In this document: in pieces, positions 1 to 12,400 of the stretch | Layout: each line of letters starts with the position of its first letter | How positions within the stretch are numbered: position 1 is the stretch's first letter | Source: Antedon bifida | Lineage: Eukaryota; Echinodermata; Crinoidea; Comatulida; Antedonidae | Assembly: GCA_963402885.1 (NCBI GenBank) | Contig: OY727094.1 | Coordinates: 9,240,501 to 9,304,500 of the forward strand | DNA length: 64,000 nucleotides | Direction of reading: 5' to 3' | The notes under the pieces: model-generated | Databases searched by the model: none | What the model was told of the DNA's origin: nothing | The model's input: only the letters and a program-made list of their open reading frames with translations | Program-made: the position numbers and the translations under genes

Positions 1-1
1 T

Positions 2-916
2 GAATTCTCGGAACATGAATGGGAAGGAATTAATGTTGCAACTTTTAATGTGACCGACAACATAAAATTACGATGGTTCCAATACAGACTTAACAACAGT
101 ATCCTCACAACTAAAGTCTACCTTAAGATTATTAAGTACATCGACGAAGATAACTGCTCTTTTTGTAACATTAGAAGAGAAACAGTTTATCATTTATTCT
201 GTAAATGTAATATCAGTAGATGGATAAGCAATTTTTTTTTTCAATGGTGTTCTCGAAATCTTGATATTCGCATATGTGTTGGAAAGTGAACTGCTTTTTA
301 GTAATACACCATCCAATAGGATTAATTTACTTTTGTCAATACTAAAGTTGTATATATATAAGAGTAAGTTTTCGGGCCTCCTCTCACCCACCGGCCTCAT
401 AAGCTTTGTAAAATATTACTTTACAATTAAAAAGTTTAGATGTTTGATTAATAATAGAGCCGAAGAATGGGAAGAGTGGAGTGCCTGGGATAATCTTCTG
501 TAACATAGATTTGTATCACTCTACTGACTTGATGTACACAATTGTATTTATTTTATAAGTAATACACCATCCAATAGGATTAATTTACTTTTGTCAATAC
601 TAAAGTTGTATATAAATAAGAGTAAGTTTTCGGGCCTCCTCTCACCCACCGGCCACTTACGCTTTGTAAAATATTACTTTACAATTAAAAAGTTTAGAGG
701 TTGATTAATAATAGAGCCGAAGAATGGGAAGAGTGGAGTGCCTGGGATAATCTTCTCTAACATAGATTTGTATCACTATTTTCTGACTTGATGTGCACAA
801 CTGTATTTATTTTATAAGAAGGTGTTTATATAGGAGAATTGATTATGTATAATTTTTCTTTTTTTTACTCTGTCTGCTTTTTTTTTGTATTCCGATGTAT
901 TAAAGAAAGATTGAAA

Positions 917-948
<32 letters not shown>
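2..948 (+). mobile_element. 3' end of a non-LTR retrotransposon (LINE), cut by the window edge
   Basis: From base 2 an open frame (EHEWEGINVATFN...) runs to a stop at 287-289. It carries a CX2C...HX3C-type zinc-binding motif (CSFCNIRRETVYHLFCKC), typical of the C-terminal end of LINE reverse transcriptases. The polypeptide appears to continue in another frame to about 503, so a frameshift near the T-run at 231-242 breaks it. Bases 301-558 are repeated in tandem at 559-819, duplicating the ORF tail and 3' UTR. An uninterrupted A-run ends the element at about 918-948. Everything 5' of this lies outside the window. The family (CR1, L2 or other) cannot be settled by eye. Confidence 0.8.
301..819 (+). 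repeat. 258-bp tandem duplication in the LINE tail
   Basis: The block starting at 301 (gtaatacaccatccaatagg) recurs at 559 with few substitutions, giving two 258-260 bp units. Each covers the last part of the LINE coding tail plus 3' UTR. The second unit stops in frame earlier than the first. Confidence 0.9.
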
Positions 949-950
<2 letters not shown>

Positions 951-1182
951 AGCACCCTGGGAATTACTTCCGAAGGAGAAACTTATCACAAAATGAGTCC
1001 ACATTTTTGATTTGGACTCATTTAAAGAAACCCAATTTGTGTTTTGTATGTAACATTAGGGTTGAGGGATGGGAAAGCGGATAGGTACAAAGAGGAACAA
1101 TTTTTAAATATATTCTTTATCCACTCAGTAACGAAATATTTTTTTCATGTTTTATAGGCCTATAAATAATATACCTATCACA
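949..1182. repeat. Dispersed repeat, second copy at 25,505-25,735
   Basis: The segment following the LINE poly-A is collinear with 25,505-25,735, which lies in an intron of gene B. Shared words include ggttgagggatgggaaag and tattctttatccactcagta. The copies differ by small indels. No coding potential or terminal repeats are evident, so the class is unknown. Confidence 0.75.
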
Positions 1183-3414
1183 AATGTATGAAGTACATCT
1201 TAAACTTATTGTTATCCAATATTGAATTTAAGTAGGACTATTAGAGAATTGATTTGTTCCTGTTTATCATAATGGTTGAAAGAACTTTAGTAAAATGTTT
1301 GGCTTTATAATACAAACATTTACATTAAAGGTAATTTCCGTATTGTAGACGTAAACCAGATTAGGTATAAGTGAAAGTGAGCGGTATCCCTACACATGTG
1401 AAAGAGCGGGATGATCAAAGTCTCGAGGAAATCATCATCACAGACGAAACTAATAATTATGAGTTGTACAATTATGTAACTCGGGCTCGTAACAGTCCTT
1501 TGATGTTTGGCTGTGAGAATACTAACAGTACTGGTTGAACCTAGGACTGGATCCATATTCTTAAATCCTATTTTGCGAAACATGCTTCCTTGATGGTAAG
1601 ACCTTTATTACCTCCGTCAATGAGGTTAAATTCATGGATGCAATATTATTTGTTTGTACAGTTGTCTTTTTGCATTTGTAGTATTTTTAGGTTTTGATAA
1701 AAATGCCCTTATTTGTACGTAGAACACGTTTCATTTTGATTTGTTTCGTAATAAACTATATTATTTGTTTAGTCATTTTATTAAACGTTAAGTATGCTTT
1801 TAACGCATTATTATATTGTGCCTACGTAAAATGTGACGTTATGACTTCTGAAAGTTCACAAAGCCCATGGTCAGGTAGCAAGAGAATACAAATTTTGAAA
1901 TTCGGCAGTTTAGTTTGTGGACACTCAAACAAATACAACACATACAACATATTCCGGATTGTGAAAACATTATCACCTGGTTTAGATTAAGTAATGAGGT
2001 AGATAGTTCATGAAATATAAACCAGTAAAATAACGCGAGTCAAGGCAGTTTTGTCTAGCTGTCAGCTAGACTTGTGACTCCTTGTGACTCTCTGTGGTGA
2101 TTGGGCTCCCTTTTCCAGTCGCCACCGAGGTTTTCCGCCTACCTCAACGAATCCGGGTTTCAAAATGAACATTAAATGTTTTTTGATTTGCAGAACATAA
2201 ACAACTCTGTTAATACGTGGTATGCCTGTAGATAAGGGGTTTCTTTCAACAATGCCGATTTCTTCATTTCAATCATTGCGTATCCAGGATTTTGTGAAAG
2301 GGGCGCAATTGTAAGGAGGAATCCAAACCCCACCATGGTTGGGACTGAGTTTTGGCGATTTTGAAAATATGACACTTAGGAGGTCGGAAATGGCACTCTC
2401 ACCTTATTATAAATGTATTAACAATTGATATTTTAAATAATATGAAAACTGAGGTAATAGCATAATAAAGGGTGACATTTTCCACATAGGCCTATTTTTA
2501 GTAAAAGCGTCACAACACGGCGCTTCGCGCAAGTCAGCGTTTCTACTTTACATGGCGGAAACGCCAATGGGTGGACTAGCATAAAAAAGATTATAAATAC
2601 CAAACTGAGGCAAGTCTAATCCCTATTTACAGACACCTATAATGAATTGGATACTTTGTCGAAAACGAGCTAAACATAATAGTAATAGGCCTGTTAGCGC
2701 AAATCAAGGATGTGTGAAGGCAATGCCAACGTCGAGAAAGTGCTACCATGTTTAAGCTTGGTTCCCACAAGAGACGCGACACAAGGACGTAACGCAACGT
2801 AAGTGAGTTGACCAATCACAAGCGATGGATTATTCGAACTGTCGCTTGCTATTGGTCAACACGCTTGCGGGCTGATGAAATATTGGTAAGTACAATATTA
2901 CAAGTGATACAACTCACTCCATTATAATACCTAAGCGTACATTTATTTTTCTGTGTCGACACTACCGTTACCTGCCATCAGTAAAATATACTTTTAAAGA
3001 ACGCCGATAATGCAGTCACAGAAAAGTCATTCTGTTTACATATGACATTATAATTATAATTTTTTTATACTATTAACTAGCCTATAAGATTATAATGTGA
3101 ACATTGTGACTTATATACTTCCCACAAAATAATCTAGTTTTATATTGTGATGTGATCAAGAAAAGTTAATTTTTAAAGACTTGTTAATCTATTTAGTTAG
3201 GTTTAGTGAAACAACAGTGCTGCAAATTGACAACATAACGTCATACGTTATTTTATGAAACAGACGACTAAAGCTAACTTCTTTCTTCTTATTTAGATAT
3301 TATTCTGTTATATTGTTCTAAAGAGTTGACGATATTTATTTTCATCGTAAACTTTTTCTTATTTAGGCTGCTACGGCTACTTACTAAGACATAACAATTT
3401 TGGCTTCTCTTAGC
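1183..3414. other. Downstream flank of gene A; start of the tandem duplication unit
   Basis: From about 1,183 the sequence matches 14,591 onward almost base for base, marking the left edge of a tandem unit. A 98-codon frame at 1694-1990 (+) recurs at 15134-15430 with two or three base changes. Since the whole tract is equally conserved, this is not evidence of coding. Bases 2,753-2,880 hold remnants of a small inverted-repeat element. No tail exon with a membrane segment was found. An AATAAA lies on the minus strand at 3335-3340. Confidence 0.7.
2753..2880. mobile_element. Degenerate MITE-like inverted repeat
   Basis: The segment begins with a ttggttcccacaagagacg-type terminus. It holds an internal inverted pair, gttgaccaatcacaagcga near 2,806 and tcgcttgctattggtcaac near 2,842. 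Related termini occur in the matching flank of gene B at 15,776-15,860 and 15,964-16,054. Confidence 0.55.
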
Positions 3415-6400
3415 CTACACATCTGAAATAAAAAGAAACACTCTTGTAATCTGTATATTAGTTATTAGGATGCTTTCAATTTGCGACAATCTAGACCAAT
3501 CATTGTGTCGCTGTTCGTCTCCTGGAAAATGTTAGCATTTAGTGAGAAAGCACGCGCATGATGAATTATGACGTAACAGTTCATAAGTCATCGTTCGACG
3601 CAAATCGAAAGCTCCAAATTGTGTGCTAGACCTCTTTTTATTGTTTTGCATAATATTGTTAGGAACGTCAATATGATTTTTATTATGGCGAAGGCAATTT
3701 CAATTACAATGGGAATGTTATGTATGTACTATACTATTCCAATGTATAATTGAAAACGTGGTTCTCAAAAGTGGCCATTATTATGCGTACATATCTAGTT
3801 GTGACCGGCTGTCATGCGTCTAGTAAACTAACTTAGTACACGTCTACATGTAGTATTTTACCTGATAATTTACAGGTTGAGACAGCACTTGCTGGACCTA
3901 ATGGTCCAGATGTCATCTGTCCATCAACATCCTTTAGACATTTGATAGCAACGTTGTATTGTTTTCCTGGTTTTAGCTTAATCAATATAAACTCAGTAGT
4001 TGTTGTAACTCCAGCCGTTGTGTAGTTCCCGCTGATAGAGTCCTTGTATAATACTTCATAGGATACGACTGGACCAGTTCCGAAATCCCGACCGAATACC
4101 CAATCAAACCAGCTGACTGTAATCTCTCGACGGTTTGGCGAAACATACAATATTGGACCATGTTCGAGGTATGGTAATGCTAATTAAGATAAAAATGCAT
4201 TTATTTTAAGTTGCACAAGAAAATAATCCAAAAAAGTTAAATAATAAATTAAAACAACCATTAGTTACCTATTTGACAATCATGACCGCCCCATTCTTCG
4301 TCACATACTCCATCTGCGCATGTGCCGTTGCTATAACAGGAATCTGAATTTTGACAATGGCAATGCTGATTACAGAGAGGTCCAAAAGTACCATTTGAAC
4401 AAGATACGTTTACATGCTCTGCAACAAACAAACAGAAATATATTTCAAATTGTTTTCCCAAGCTGAAAAGGTCTGGCTAACTATTAGTCTAAACTATCCC
4501 GTCTACGATATCCAATCTCTTCCATCAAGATAGTTTGATACCGCCTAACTCTCACTGTACTCACTCTCCAGTCTCTTAAGCCTACATCTATTTACTTTAG
4601 AGAGGAAGCAGAGTGAAGTTCACTTGAGTATTTCAATCTTTAGCCTATGCGAAGTTTATTCCTCAAAGACATCATGGCACAATTCAACTGATGGGCTTAT
4701 CCTACCTTGGCATTGAGGTCCATGAAATCCCGGGAAACATGATTCAATCTCACACCCTGCAACTGAGTCACAATTGTCTTCTGGACAGTTGCACACTTGC
4801 TTACAGTCTGCTCCGTAGAAACCTTCATTGCAGACTGAAATGAGAATCTAAATTATTGTCACATCATCTAATTACCATACGGTACAGTAGTATTACTAGT
4901 TAAGCTAGATTGACAGATATAGTGGATGTAAAGAATATCTAGCTCGAGTCCCTGACAACAGACGGTAGGCGGTAATAGAAGTGGCAAAGGCCAAGAAATT
5001 AAATCAATTGGACAATCCAAATGAACATTTTGTTGGTCATGCTGTCGATTCATGTTACTGTTTGCTAAGCTTCAAAGAATATGTAAAGAAATGTATGTCG
5101 AGCTTTATTACCTTCATTGCAGTCATGTCCATGAAATCCCGGCAAACAAGCACAACCAAGTGGTGAAGCAGGACAGAATAAGTTGCCTCTACAACCATTA
5201 TCTTCATTGTCACAATTCAAAGAACAATCTTCTCCCCAATATCCAGAATTACATACTAATCGAAACAAATGAAGCTTTATTTATCTTCCTTTGAATGTTT
5301 AGACTTGAATTGAATGAAGTGTGAAATGATTTCTACTTCTACTCGCAAACATGGATGAAGTAAATACTTACACCATGTTGCAAAACAAATAGTAATTGTC
5401 AAGTAACGAACCCTCTGAACAATCATTTCCAATGAAACCACTTGGACAGACACACAATGACGTCTGAGCGTCACAAATACCTCCGTTGTAACATACTGGG
5501 CAATTTAAGGCACAGCCAGGTCCATATTTTCCCAATGGACACTCTGTAACAAAATACATAGTGAGGTTAAAACCGTTTATTTTAACTGCTGTTATTAGAC
5601 AACTCATGATGTGCAGCTTTGAAGTTACTTAATCAAGAAGTACCAGAACACCGAGGAGAATGACACATGGTACAACAGTTATCATTAGAATGACGATGCA
5701 ACATGACTAATAATGGGATGAAAACAACCAATGACGGTGGATTTGCTGTGAGTGTTTTATCTGTAACTCTATAACAATAATTATAGTATGATTTTAAAAT
5801 ACATAATTAGTGTTGGTCCTTCTTAATTGTAACTTCTTATAATTGCATTAAAAACCTACCTTTAACATTTAATTGAATAATTGCATGGTTTCCTTGATTT
5901 CGTTTCGCTAGAAAGTGGCATTCGTAAATTCCACTATCTTTGGTTCGCGCATGCTCAATGATCACTGTACCCTTGTCTTTCCATTCTTTGATTCCGTTCC
6001 CACCATTATAGCGCCATCTTAGTCCCGTTGAATTGCTGTCAGTGGTTACAGAGAGAACAATTCTACCACCAGTTCCAACTACAACTGTTCTCTCCACAGG
6101 CTTAACGTTGGCTGAAATGTAAAAAAATTACTATACAATTTACTTCTATTTGATTCCATTTGGAGTTTTTTTTATAAGAAGCGTACAACAATCCTTTATT
6201 TATCAAAGTAAGTAATAACACATTTTGTAAATTTGATCTTTTTGGCCAAAATCAAAATTTACAAATATCTTACCTTATCTTACTAAAAAAATTAATATAA
6301 TAGTAAAATGTTTGCAATTGACAACATTACCATTTTTATCTAAGATAATAATTGTAGACTGACTCGGCAACGCCCATATCCCTAGAATGTCAGCAGAAAA

Positions 6401-9400
6401 GGCACCACTTTTGGCCAAAGAAGATTCTCCTGGAATCTTGGCAATAAGGGCGTGATATTCAAACTCAACAACTGTTTCAATCATTGTATTCTCAGGAAAC
6501 ATCATAGTTGGCAAAACGTGTGATCCTGGGTACGGACTTCCATCAAACCAAGACACGGGTCGGCCAATGACATCAGCTGCACCAGTACTACAGGTACGTC
6601 GTAGCCTCATGTGTGTAGAGAGCGCTCCGGAGTAAACAAAGATGTTAACATTGTCAGTTTTGTTGTAAACATCGACAACTGCTGGATGTGCCATTAACGT
6701 TACTCCGACGCGGCCGTCTGTTGAATAAATTAATTCGGATTAACATTGTGTAGTATAGTAGGCCAATATGCCTCGTGTGTGTATTGGATGGAACTCATCA
6801 TTTAAACAAAATATGCCTAATCACAGGTTTGAATCTTGAAGAGAATAGAGTAATAGATGGGCTACTTGGTATTATCTTACAATTATGAAGTAATATTGCT
6901 ACTTACAGTTACAAGCCATGTCATGAAATACTGATGAACTTGGTCTTCCAATGAATAGCTCACCAGATATGGTTCTATACGCTCGAATACATATCTCGTA
7001 TCGTCTGCAAGGGTTGAGATGACGCAGTACCAGTTCTGTGCCCTCTGTATAATCGCCAGATCGTACAACACCTTCAGAGGGTGTTGTGTACCGATAAAAC
7101 AGACGATACCCGGTAACGTTTCCCAGGCCGTAGTCTTTGTGAACTTCCCATTCATCCCATTCAAGATGAACACTGTGGAAATTAGATCTTAAGATGCGTG
7201 GAGGATTGAGAAGAGCTGGGATAGCTGCAAGTATAAACAGTAAAAACCTTCTCAACAATTTCAATTCTGTTGTTTTACCTTTTTGTTCTTTTTATTTTTT
7301 TCTATCCTTGCAGTTTATATTCATTTCTTTTTAAATACGAGTTTGTGATTTGAGGCACTGTAGTGTCAAATTTGTTTTAAAAATTCAGGCCGAATTTGCG
7401 CAACATTGGCAAGTGATGTTACTCGCTGTTGAATGTATGTTGAAAACAATTTAAACATAGAGTATGTTGGTATATATATGTACTGTGATGACTATGGCAA
7501 TGGTGCACATTCAAGATAATCTTTTAAGTTACCAAATTGACAGTCCTCGCCACCCCAACCTTCTTGGCAACCAAAGAGACAAGTTCCATTCTTGAGACAT
7601 CCTAGCGTCATAGAACAGTGACATTTATACTGGCACAATTTTCCGTAGAAACCATCGGGACATGGTGTCGAATAATCATAATCTGCAACAAAACAGCCAT
7701 GTCATTCTACTGTATATCGGTTATTCGTCTATATTCACCGTATTAAACAAACACAAATTGTATGACGTGTTACGACGTCACAGAATTGTAGATGACGTCA
7801 GATTTATTAAATATCCTTACCTTGACATTGTGGTCCACTGAAACCTTCATCGCATGTTATATTCATACAACCCATTGACCTATCACAGGCGTTAAACTTG
7901 CAGTGGCACAAACTCTTGCAGTCGGCGCCAAACGTCCCGTATGGACACACTTGGAATATAAGATAGAAACCATTAGTTGCTTTCTTTCTAATTGAAGAGA
8001 GAGAAAAACTAAAGTAAAAAACAACACTTATCTTGTCCTTATACTTACATTCTTTGCAATCCGGCCCTTTGAACCCAGCCATACATGAGCATCCTAATGG
8101 TTCAGGCAAACAGAACAAAATGTCGTCGCAACCTCTATTTAAACTACTGCAAATTTCTGAACAGGAACGTCCCCATTTATTGTCACCACATGCTTCAAAA
8201 ACAAAAAATGACTCTCTTTCTAATTTTGTATATTCAACATTTTTTTTAAAGCATTAAATATTCGAAATGAAAAAAAACCTATACGTACGTTCACTACAGT
8301 CATCACCCATAAACCCAGAAGGGCACAAACATGTCCCGTTGATAGTATGACATACTCCTCCATTATAACAAACTGGGCAATCTTTGTCGCAATCGGCGCC
8401 CCATTTGGGTTTTGGGCAATCTAAAACAACATACAGTTCATATCATGAATACAAATTCATCAAATTACGTCTTTTTTATTTTATAATGAAATTGATAGTT
8501 GTGTAGACTTTTATTGACTTTTAACCTTTAAAAACTTAGTTGTATTTAAATGTTTGCATATTATGCTTATCCATCGAGAGAGCTTTAAAATAGATCAAAA
8601 ATAAAATTAAAATAAATTGTCACCTCTTATAAAAACTTGAATTATTGCTTGCAATCCCAACTCTCTTTCCCCATCTATGTAACATTCGTATATACCGCCA
8701 TCTTTAGTACGAACACTTTCAATAATTAAACTAGTCTTTCCATTCCAGTCGATCATTACATCTCCTCCGTTATGGCGCCAACGTAGTTCATCTAAATCAA
8801 CACTGTTTTCTATATCAACCTCTACTTCAAGTCTTTCTCCAAAACCTGCTAATATCGTTCTGTTCTTTGATCGAATCTTTGCTGTAAATCAAATCTGAAA
8901 ATTATACATAATATTTCCTTTCCTTGAGAGAAGAAACCCACATTTTTATTGAATCGGTTTAAAAATAACTTTAATAATCTTGCCAACATTCTGTATACAT
9001 ACGGTAGGCCCTACTAACAATTTTTCCCTCACTAAAAATCGTTAGAGCCTACGGTAATTTTTTTTAAATATAGACTTTAGCCAAAAATAAATATTCAAAG
9101 CGAAATTGACTTTATTAGAAATCGTTACCTTCCTTTGAAACACTAAACGTTGTGATATCAGAAGTTAGTACCCCAGTTGTTGCCCAAGTGTAGAACACTC
9201 CAATATTTTTGGAAGTCGTGTTAGCTGGAAGCACCAGTAATATCGATGTAAAATCGAACTTCCGCATCATGGATACTGTGCTTTGCAAAGGAAACATGTT
9301 GTTACCCGATGTCAAACCACCGTTGTCAATTAGGCCTAGGTTTAGCTCTTCATCTCTAGTACCGTTTCTGGTATCACTGTTGAATTTACGACCAAAGTTG

Positions 9401-12400
9401 ACGTTATTTGTTTGATGATCTCCTATGGTGTAACCTCCAATCTTGAGACTTGAATTGGGGTTGTTCAATTCAATCAAAGGACTATAATTCATTACAACAA
9501 AATCCATTTCTTTTCCTATTAAAAACGAAATTCGAATATGGTTACTGTTGCAGTGCTCAAAAACAAAAATGTTTAAATTTATTAGCTGAATCCGCATAAT
9601 ACTAACTGTAGGCCAACAAAGATTTTGTGTACACACCCTGACAACCTACTTTCTAGAAATTATCAATCGCCTCAACGTTTTACTTGCCTGACTTAATCTA
9701 TAAGATTGAGTACAACAATCGAAACGTAGAAACTTAATCTTTCTGTTAAAATGGTACAGAAAACCATAGGCCTACTATACTATAGTTTTTCATCGCTATG
9801 CAAAATTTTAAACAATATTACATAATTAATTTATTAATTATACAAATTATGCGCATACTATCCCTATACAAATTATAGGAATTATTTTATTTCTGTTTAA
9901 CATAATTTGTTATATTTATTGTTTTCATTTCAACAAACAAATGATACCATTACGTTAATAAGCTATGCCTTTCTTTCGCAAGTTTCTCCAATAAGCTGAG
10001 GTACTAATCTATTATGTTATTATATGTTCGGCAAGCAAGGTCAATAAACGCAGATTGCTAAAATAGTCGTATCCGTGATTACGACTTATCATTCTAATTC
10101 TTACCGTCTGTGTAAGTTGTGAAGTTCACCGTTGGTGACAGAGGTCCTCGTGTTGACGTAGATCCAGTTTTTATCCGACATGCTACACCGATTTCAATGT
10201 TTCTACCAGCAGGAAGAGTGTTTGTATGACAAGATGTAGATGGTACTCCAACATTACAAATTACACGTTCCTCGTAGCCGATCTGAGATGCATCGATGTA
10301 GTATGCAGAACACCCGACAACGACAGGACCATAATCATAAGGAAATGTATCCCAGTTTACTGTTGGATTCAGTTGTCTCAAGTCGTTCGAAACAATCCGA
10401 GGTGGTTTTGTGAATACTGGAAGTTCTGTAAAAAATAACAATTTAAGTAATTTATAAGTGTAAGATTTGAATTGTGAATTCTACACTCCGTCCAGTTACG
10501 AAGGGTACGATATTTTCACAGAAGTTGAAAACGTTGCGTGCGATCAGAAGCATTCTATTTAGGCCAAATGTATTTGTATTTTTGTCTTCCCTATATTGAA
10601 TATCATAATAATGCTAAAAAGTGTTTAAAAATAGGATAGTTGGCACACTTCACATCGTCTGTCGGCGTCACTGTCACATAGAGTGTCGATTTTACAGAAA
10701 TAGGACCTTTATCATTGTTTGATTGAAGTCCAATTAATCTTTTCTACCAAAAAAACAAAAAACCCGGATAAATTCATAACTTTTTTTTGTTTTTTGTATA
10801 CCACTTACCGATTTGACAAAAATCTCCGGTCCATCCCACAGAACATTGGCCACCGGGACAACTTCCGTTTGTTCTGTAACATTCAGAGGACATCAAGCAG
10901 TGACATTCTGCGAGATAAAAACATAGTTTCCATCAAATAACATCATTAAATGTTTTATTCTTAAATAGGATTGTTGTTCTGAAAGTAATTTAAAAAATAC
11001 CAAAATGCTGTCTTCTAGGATGACATTTAACGCTGACGTCATATGAATGAGTACAATAAGATGAAGTGTAATGATCGCTACAATCACCAAGCGTTGGTTC
11101 CCAACCTGAGCATTTCACATGTGTAGAGCACATGGTACTCTGTGATTGGCCATAACGTGCACGGGTGTAACCAGACGAGGACCCAAATGAAATAATGCCG
11201 TCAACGAATCCAAGCTGCCTGCAAATTACCTGTTAAAATGTTTTAATCATTATCAATACAATCATGTATCATACATACAAGGGCAAAAACAAGAAACAAA
11301 GACAAAGAGGAAAAGAAATGAAAGAAGACAAAATGAACCATGTGTATCAAAAATTAGTCCATGCCTAAACATGTGCTTTAGGTCTAAACATTAGAAGTAC
11401 GTAATAGGTCTTACTCTTAAGATATTATTATTAACAAAACCAGGCACGTATCTAGAAATTATGCATGGTAGAGGGGGAAATATTTAAAGTACAAATAATT
11501 ATATAAGAAAACTAATATTAATGAAAATATATAAATAATTATATAACTTTAATATAGTTATTTGAGGTGGATGCGTCAAACTTTTTTATATAGGCTTAAT
11601 TTAGATAATTAATTATAAATACGTACCTTTGCTTCTGATTCAGTAAAGGAAGACGTGGTGATTGAAAGCCATGTGTTACCATTCAAAACTTCTACGCGTC
11701 CTTGATTACCTGAACTACCACCAACAAGACGTATTTTCGAGGTCTTAGCTAAAAATAGTAAAATAATGTTTCAATCAGTGGCGTATAGCAGATTTTGGGA
11801 CGCCTGTTTTGGTTGTTTTAAATCTTAGATTTATGCTACGCCTTTTTAAATTGAGTGTAACAGAAAAGTAGAATTCATGAGACCATTATCACCTGTCGGA
11901 TTTAGCCCAAGCCTTTAATTGCCATCCCTTTCTGTTCTGTGCTGTCCTAGCCCAATTTGTTTCTGAATAAGATATGTCATTCCATCATTGCGGTTTTCCT
12001 GTCACACATGATATCTGCTGAAGCAGCTCCGGCCAGCCTTTACTCTGATAAGAACTTCGTCTGAACTATTTCAACTGTCTGGCCCAGATACTTGTCATTT
12101 TCAATATCTCTATGTTATAATTATATGTTAATATGGCCTACTTTGTTTTTCCTTTGTGTATTTTAAGCCAATATTCTTACTTTTTCTATTCATTAGATAG
12201 ACTTATATGTCCGCGACTGATGTAGTTGTCAGAGCATCCGCAAATCTAAGGTCAGTTACACTTTCTCTGTCAATGTTGATTCCATTTTCATCAAGATTCA
12301 GATTCTTAAATATCTTTTGTCTATGGTGAAGATTTTGGGTGATAATGTCTATCCTTGTCTGACACCTATTTACTGTATATGTATAGGTTTGTATACATTA

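Noticed and set aside
1694-1990. A 98-codon frame conserved at 15134-15430
   Set aside because: It lies in a tract that is nearly identical between the tandem copies over more than a kilobase, so conservation says nothing about coding. No family match or splice context. Only sequence from a more distant species could revive it.
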